Assembly: GCA_025766275.1 (NCBI GenBank)
Contig: JAFKAC010000001.1
Span: forward strand, 1,984,001 to 2,048,000
Length of the DNA: 64,000 nt
Direction: 5' to 3'
From: Lactarius indigo
Taxonomy: Eukaryota > Basidiomycota > Agaricomycetes > Russulales > Russulaceae
Shown here: one piece after another, positions 60,801-64,000 of the stretch
Layout of the letters: each line of letters starts with the position of its first letter
Position numbering within the stretch: the stretch's first letter is position 1
Position numbers and translations under genes: made by a program
The notes under the pieces: model-generated
Told to the model about the DNA's origin: nothing
Database searches by the model: none
Seen by the model: the letters and a program-made list of their open reading frames with translations, nothing else

Positions 60801-60890
60801 GAATGGGCTGGTGACACAATGTCGCTAAGTAGCGGGCCGCTAGGAAGGGGGTTATATAACACTCACCAGCGCTTCACGCACTCACTTTTG
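60801..60890. promoter_or_regulatory. 90 bp divergent promoter with overlapping CGCTA palindromes
   Basis: The ATGs of NUP42 and MLH3 are 90 bases apart. The interval contains CGCTA-AG-TAGCG (about 60823-60834) overlapping TAGCGG-G-CCGCTA (about 60830-60842), so CGCTA appears in three half-sites, one shared. A TATATAA sequence follows at 60853-60859, 32 bases before the MLH3 ATG. Such an arrangement could bind a dimeric factor; no known binding factor is assigned. Confidence 0.4.
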
Positions 60891-63800
60891 ATGACTTCCC
60901 CCAAGCCCGAGGTATTGCATACACTCGCCGAGCCAGTCCGTACTAGACTACGCTCTTCCCAAATTCTAACCTCGTTACCGCAAGTTGTCTCCGAGCTTGT
61001 GCAAAACGCCCTTGACGCTTCCGCATCCCACATTCGACGTCGGGGTCGATTGTCAGGAATGGGAATGCTGGGTCAAGGACGATGGCCACGGCATCTCGAA
61101 AAGTGGCCTCGAACTACTTTCGAAAAGTTATGAAGCTGGGAGGTATAGTATGTCCCTCCCCAACCTCTCACACGCACCGTCCTGAGCAAGCTTCGAGCAG
61201 ATACGTCCAAAGCCTACAACTTGAGCTCACTGGACGATGTTTGCACATTTGGATTCCGAGGTGAAGGTAGTAGCACGCGCTTTTTTCCGATTCCCTTGGA
61301 TATGTTTAGTGAAGATTGCCTAGCTCTGTCATCAAGCAGCTGATGTTTCGTGCTTGGAAATCTCGTCCCGAACGACCCTCTCCCAGCAAACATGGTCTAT
61401 CATAACTGAAGGTGCACATATATTTGCGTTATTCATTCGACACTTTTTGAGATATTGAAAGAACGGCCAATGTCTATTCAATGGGCCAGCTGCCCGTTGG
61501 CGAATGGAGCGCCCAGGGACAGTCGTATATCTTCGAGACGTCTTTCATAATGTATGTAAAATGTAAGACTCTTCTGACGAGATGTTTCCTCACTTCTGTA
61601 GTTGCCAATTCGACGCAACTCTCATCCTCGCCAATCAAAGACGATGGAATTAGTTTGTCGAGACATAGAAACCTTGGCACTGGTATTTCCTCGCGTGTCA
61701 TTTACCCTTAGCGCCATTCGGCGACCGTCAGAGGTTACTCTTACCGACCGAGTGCTGAATATACCAAAGGTTTTTGGAGATCGCCTTCGTATGTTCCTGC
61801 GTACTCATAACGGAGCTGTCAGACATCGTCCATCCTTTCTGCATTTCGTCACATCAATGGTAGAAGCCTCGCTGATGTATGTTCGCATGTACCCATGGTC
61901 CAATTTACTGTCGTTGACTTTGGCTCAGGAAGTGGATGAAATATCCATGTCTTCTGGCGCAATGAAACTTGAAGGTTTCATTAGCCTCAGAGGAGCTCTC
62001 ACGAAAGTAATGTGGTCTGCGTCTGGATGCCCATTTGCGCTGACGATATCACAAGTAGGCTCACCAATACATTTGTGAATTTTCACTGTTCGACATTCCC
62101 AACCCTCTTTGATTTTTCGGACAGATATCAACCGCCACCCACTTTTTCCGTCCCATCATCTGCACCGCAGCATCAATCATGCCTTCACATACAGCAGTTT
62201 CTCGAGGCGGGTACGGGTCCAATGTACCTCTAGCGAGACACCTTCATGACTGCTAACATATAGGTTTCAAGTACTGATGCTACCGATCACTTTCGTCAAC
62301 GTCAGTCCACCTGTTTCATGGTCGGCCAAGACTAGACTTTCTTTGCAGGTTCTCGGCGCTCTCCTCACAAACACGACCGAAAACCCATATACGCGCTTAG
62401 TCTGACAATACCACCGAAGGATATCGATAACTGTTTGGAGCCAGGGAAGTCATCGATACATGTTTCCGTAAGCACGCTATAACTTGAGACGAATCTGCTC
62501 TTGGCTAAATCATAGTTCAGAACGAGAACGACGTCATGACTTTTGTTGACTCTGCTGTCAACGCATTCCTGCGTCGTCATAGATTTCTTAGTACTGAAGG
62601 CATGGCTACACCACAGAAGAGACGAAAGATTATCAGCCCGGATTCATCTTGGGACGGGACCAATGTCCCAGTTTCGAGACAGCTGTCTTCTTCTGTACCC
62701 GAAGTACCATCTAATCCATCGCTCATGGCTCGTGGAGCAAGAAACTTGACATCGTCGCACTTCAACCCCGTTCGTAGTCTCTGTATTTCTGGTTTTCTTA
62801 TTTCTAATGTCGTTGTTTATCAGGACAATGGCGGCGATGAGATGAACGAGACCCGGAAGGATCCCAATCCTACGTTTATTGCTGAGACGAGCACTCGCCA
62901 TTCGTATCCTCACACATTACTAAGTCGAGAAGAAGGCGAAGATGGAGATGCATCACAAGCTGTCATGAAGCTCTCACGAATATCACTTACCGCCGCTACC
63001 TCCACGGACGATAAAGGCGAAGCTCCACTGTGGATAGTTGATGCTTTAAAGGTAGGTCTTGTACGTGGTAGTCACCTAGAACTCGCTAACGTCACGAAAG
63101 GACAACTCCGCATATTTTGTCGAGGAGCAACCAATACCTTCCGTTCCTCGACAACAACTCCAAACCAATTTCCCCTCCGAATATGTTACGGATGAAACGT
63201 ATGTCACGCGACCTCGCTTATTCGATGGTTCCCTCTCCATCATGGACGAAACCTCGACATGGTCCCTTCAAAGGGGGGATATTTCCCGCTTGAAGGTGAT
63301 AAGTCAGCTGGACAGGAAATTCATTGTTTGTATTGTTGATGCAATCAGTGAGAGTAGCGAGAGGTGTCAAACATCTGATTGCGCTAAGCGCGTACTGGTC
63401 CTCATCGATCAGCATGCTGCCTCTGAACGAATCCGCGTGGAGGGGTACTTGAGGGATCTGTGTCACCACTTCCTCGATGCTGGACGGGCCGGGAACCAGA
63501 ATACGTTCCGCATTAAATTAGAACCCCCACGCCCGGTTCTTCTCAGCAGAAGGGAGGCGTCTACACTCCGCAGCAGTACACTGATATTGGGAAGATGGGG
63601 CCTTGACCTGAGTTGGCCAGAAAACGAGAACCGTGATCGAAACACCGATCAGGAGGTATATGAACAAGTTCTAGTGCACAGCGTGCCGCAAGTAGTGGGC
63701 GAAAAAGTGCGCCATATCGTCTTTGCATCCGAACGGTACTCATTCTTTCACGACTAGCTTCTCACGGGAGACGAGCTGCGGAATTTCCTTAGAGAACACA

Positions 63801-64000
63801 CGGAGCAGTCGGGAACGGATGATGTACTTCCAGCCTTAGGACCTGAGGGACAGAAGATCGATCAAGATAGCCCCACATGGCACAAGGCGCTTCGTTGGTG
63901 TCCAAAGGGTTTACTCGAGCTTGTCAACTCGAGAGCATGCCGAGGTTTCCTTCATTCATTTATACATGAAGCGACCCAACTGATGTCGTCAAGGTGCCAT
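60891..64000 (+). CDS. MLH3: MutL-homologue mismatch repair/meiotic protein (MLH3), partial
   Basis: MLH3 pairs with MLH1 in mismatch repair and meiotic crossover resolution. It is a GHKL ATPase joined to a C-terminal endonuclease. N-terminal motifs are VVSELVQNALDASASHI, VKDDGHGISKSGLELLSKS and LDDVCTFGFRGE, then GTVVYLRDVFHN and LPIRRNSHPRQSKTMELVCR. NCLEPGKSSIHVS and VQNENDVMTFVDSAVNAFLR follow. The endonuclease motif reads LIDQHAASERIRVE (DQHAx2Ex4E). Near the window edge SRACR, split by an intron, begins the CRGAIMF-type metal site. Three +1 frame breaks are visible: near 61035 (between SASHI and DVGVDCQEWECW), near 61334 (ALSS/AADVSC) and between 61420 and 61500. The 3' end is outside the window. 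The start is the ATG at 60891. Confidence 0.85.

Overview
This window is nuclear DNA of a filamentous basidiomycete, most likely an Agaricomycete. Genes are packed on both strands and are cut by many 45-65 nt introns. The proteins are those of a higher fungus: Chs5 exomer scaffold, NDR/Cbk1 kinase, UapA-type purine permease, Atg18-family propeller, SRA-YDG reader and Mediator subunits. I see no operons, ribosome-binding sites, CRISPR arrays, rRNA, tRNA or intact transposons. Genus cannot be fixed from the sequence.

Layout. 0-17.7 kb: an acidic N-terminus (partial, -), kynurenine aminotransferase (+), a large Slh1/ASCC3-like tandem helicase (-), EMC3 (+), the calcium sensor NCS1 (-), an unknown Cys-rich protein (+), the PROPPIN HSV2 (+), arginyl-tRNA transferase ATE1 (+) and the mitochondrial protease IMP2 (+). 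17.8-33.9 kb: a PUB-domain protein (-), a patatin-type lipase (-), ORC4 (-), MED20 (+), a disordered proline-rich protein (+), the NDR kinase CBK1 (+), a PXB-PX-DUF3818 protein (-) and a small Cys-rich protein (-). 33.9-36.9 kb has no recognisable gene. 36.9-47.9 kb: RPS12 (-), SKI8 (+), VPS41 (-), an AIM19-like protein (+), a 1.6 kb gene-poor stretch, and a GIT1-like transporter (-). 49-64 kb: CHS5 (-), CDK8 (-), RPD3 (+), an SRA-YDG protein (+), uapA (+), NUP42 (-) and MLH3 (+, runs off the end).

How the genes relate. Most are unrelated housekeeping genes placed head-to-head or tail-to-tail. Two loose themes exist. One is transcription and chromatin: MED20 and CDK8 belong to Mediator, RPD3 is a histone deacetylase that shares a 140 bp upstream region with CDK8, and the SRA-YDG gene follows RPD3. 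The other is membrane traffic: CHS5, VPS41, the PX protein, NCS1, HSV2 and EMC3. I found no convincing new multi-gene system. The points most worth a second look are: repeated frame breaks in conserved genes, all in the +1 direction; a helicase whose second cassette has lost its ATPase motifs; GC-AG introns at catalytic motifs; very short first coding exons; and a few Cys-rich unknown proteins.
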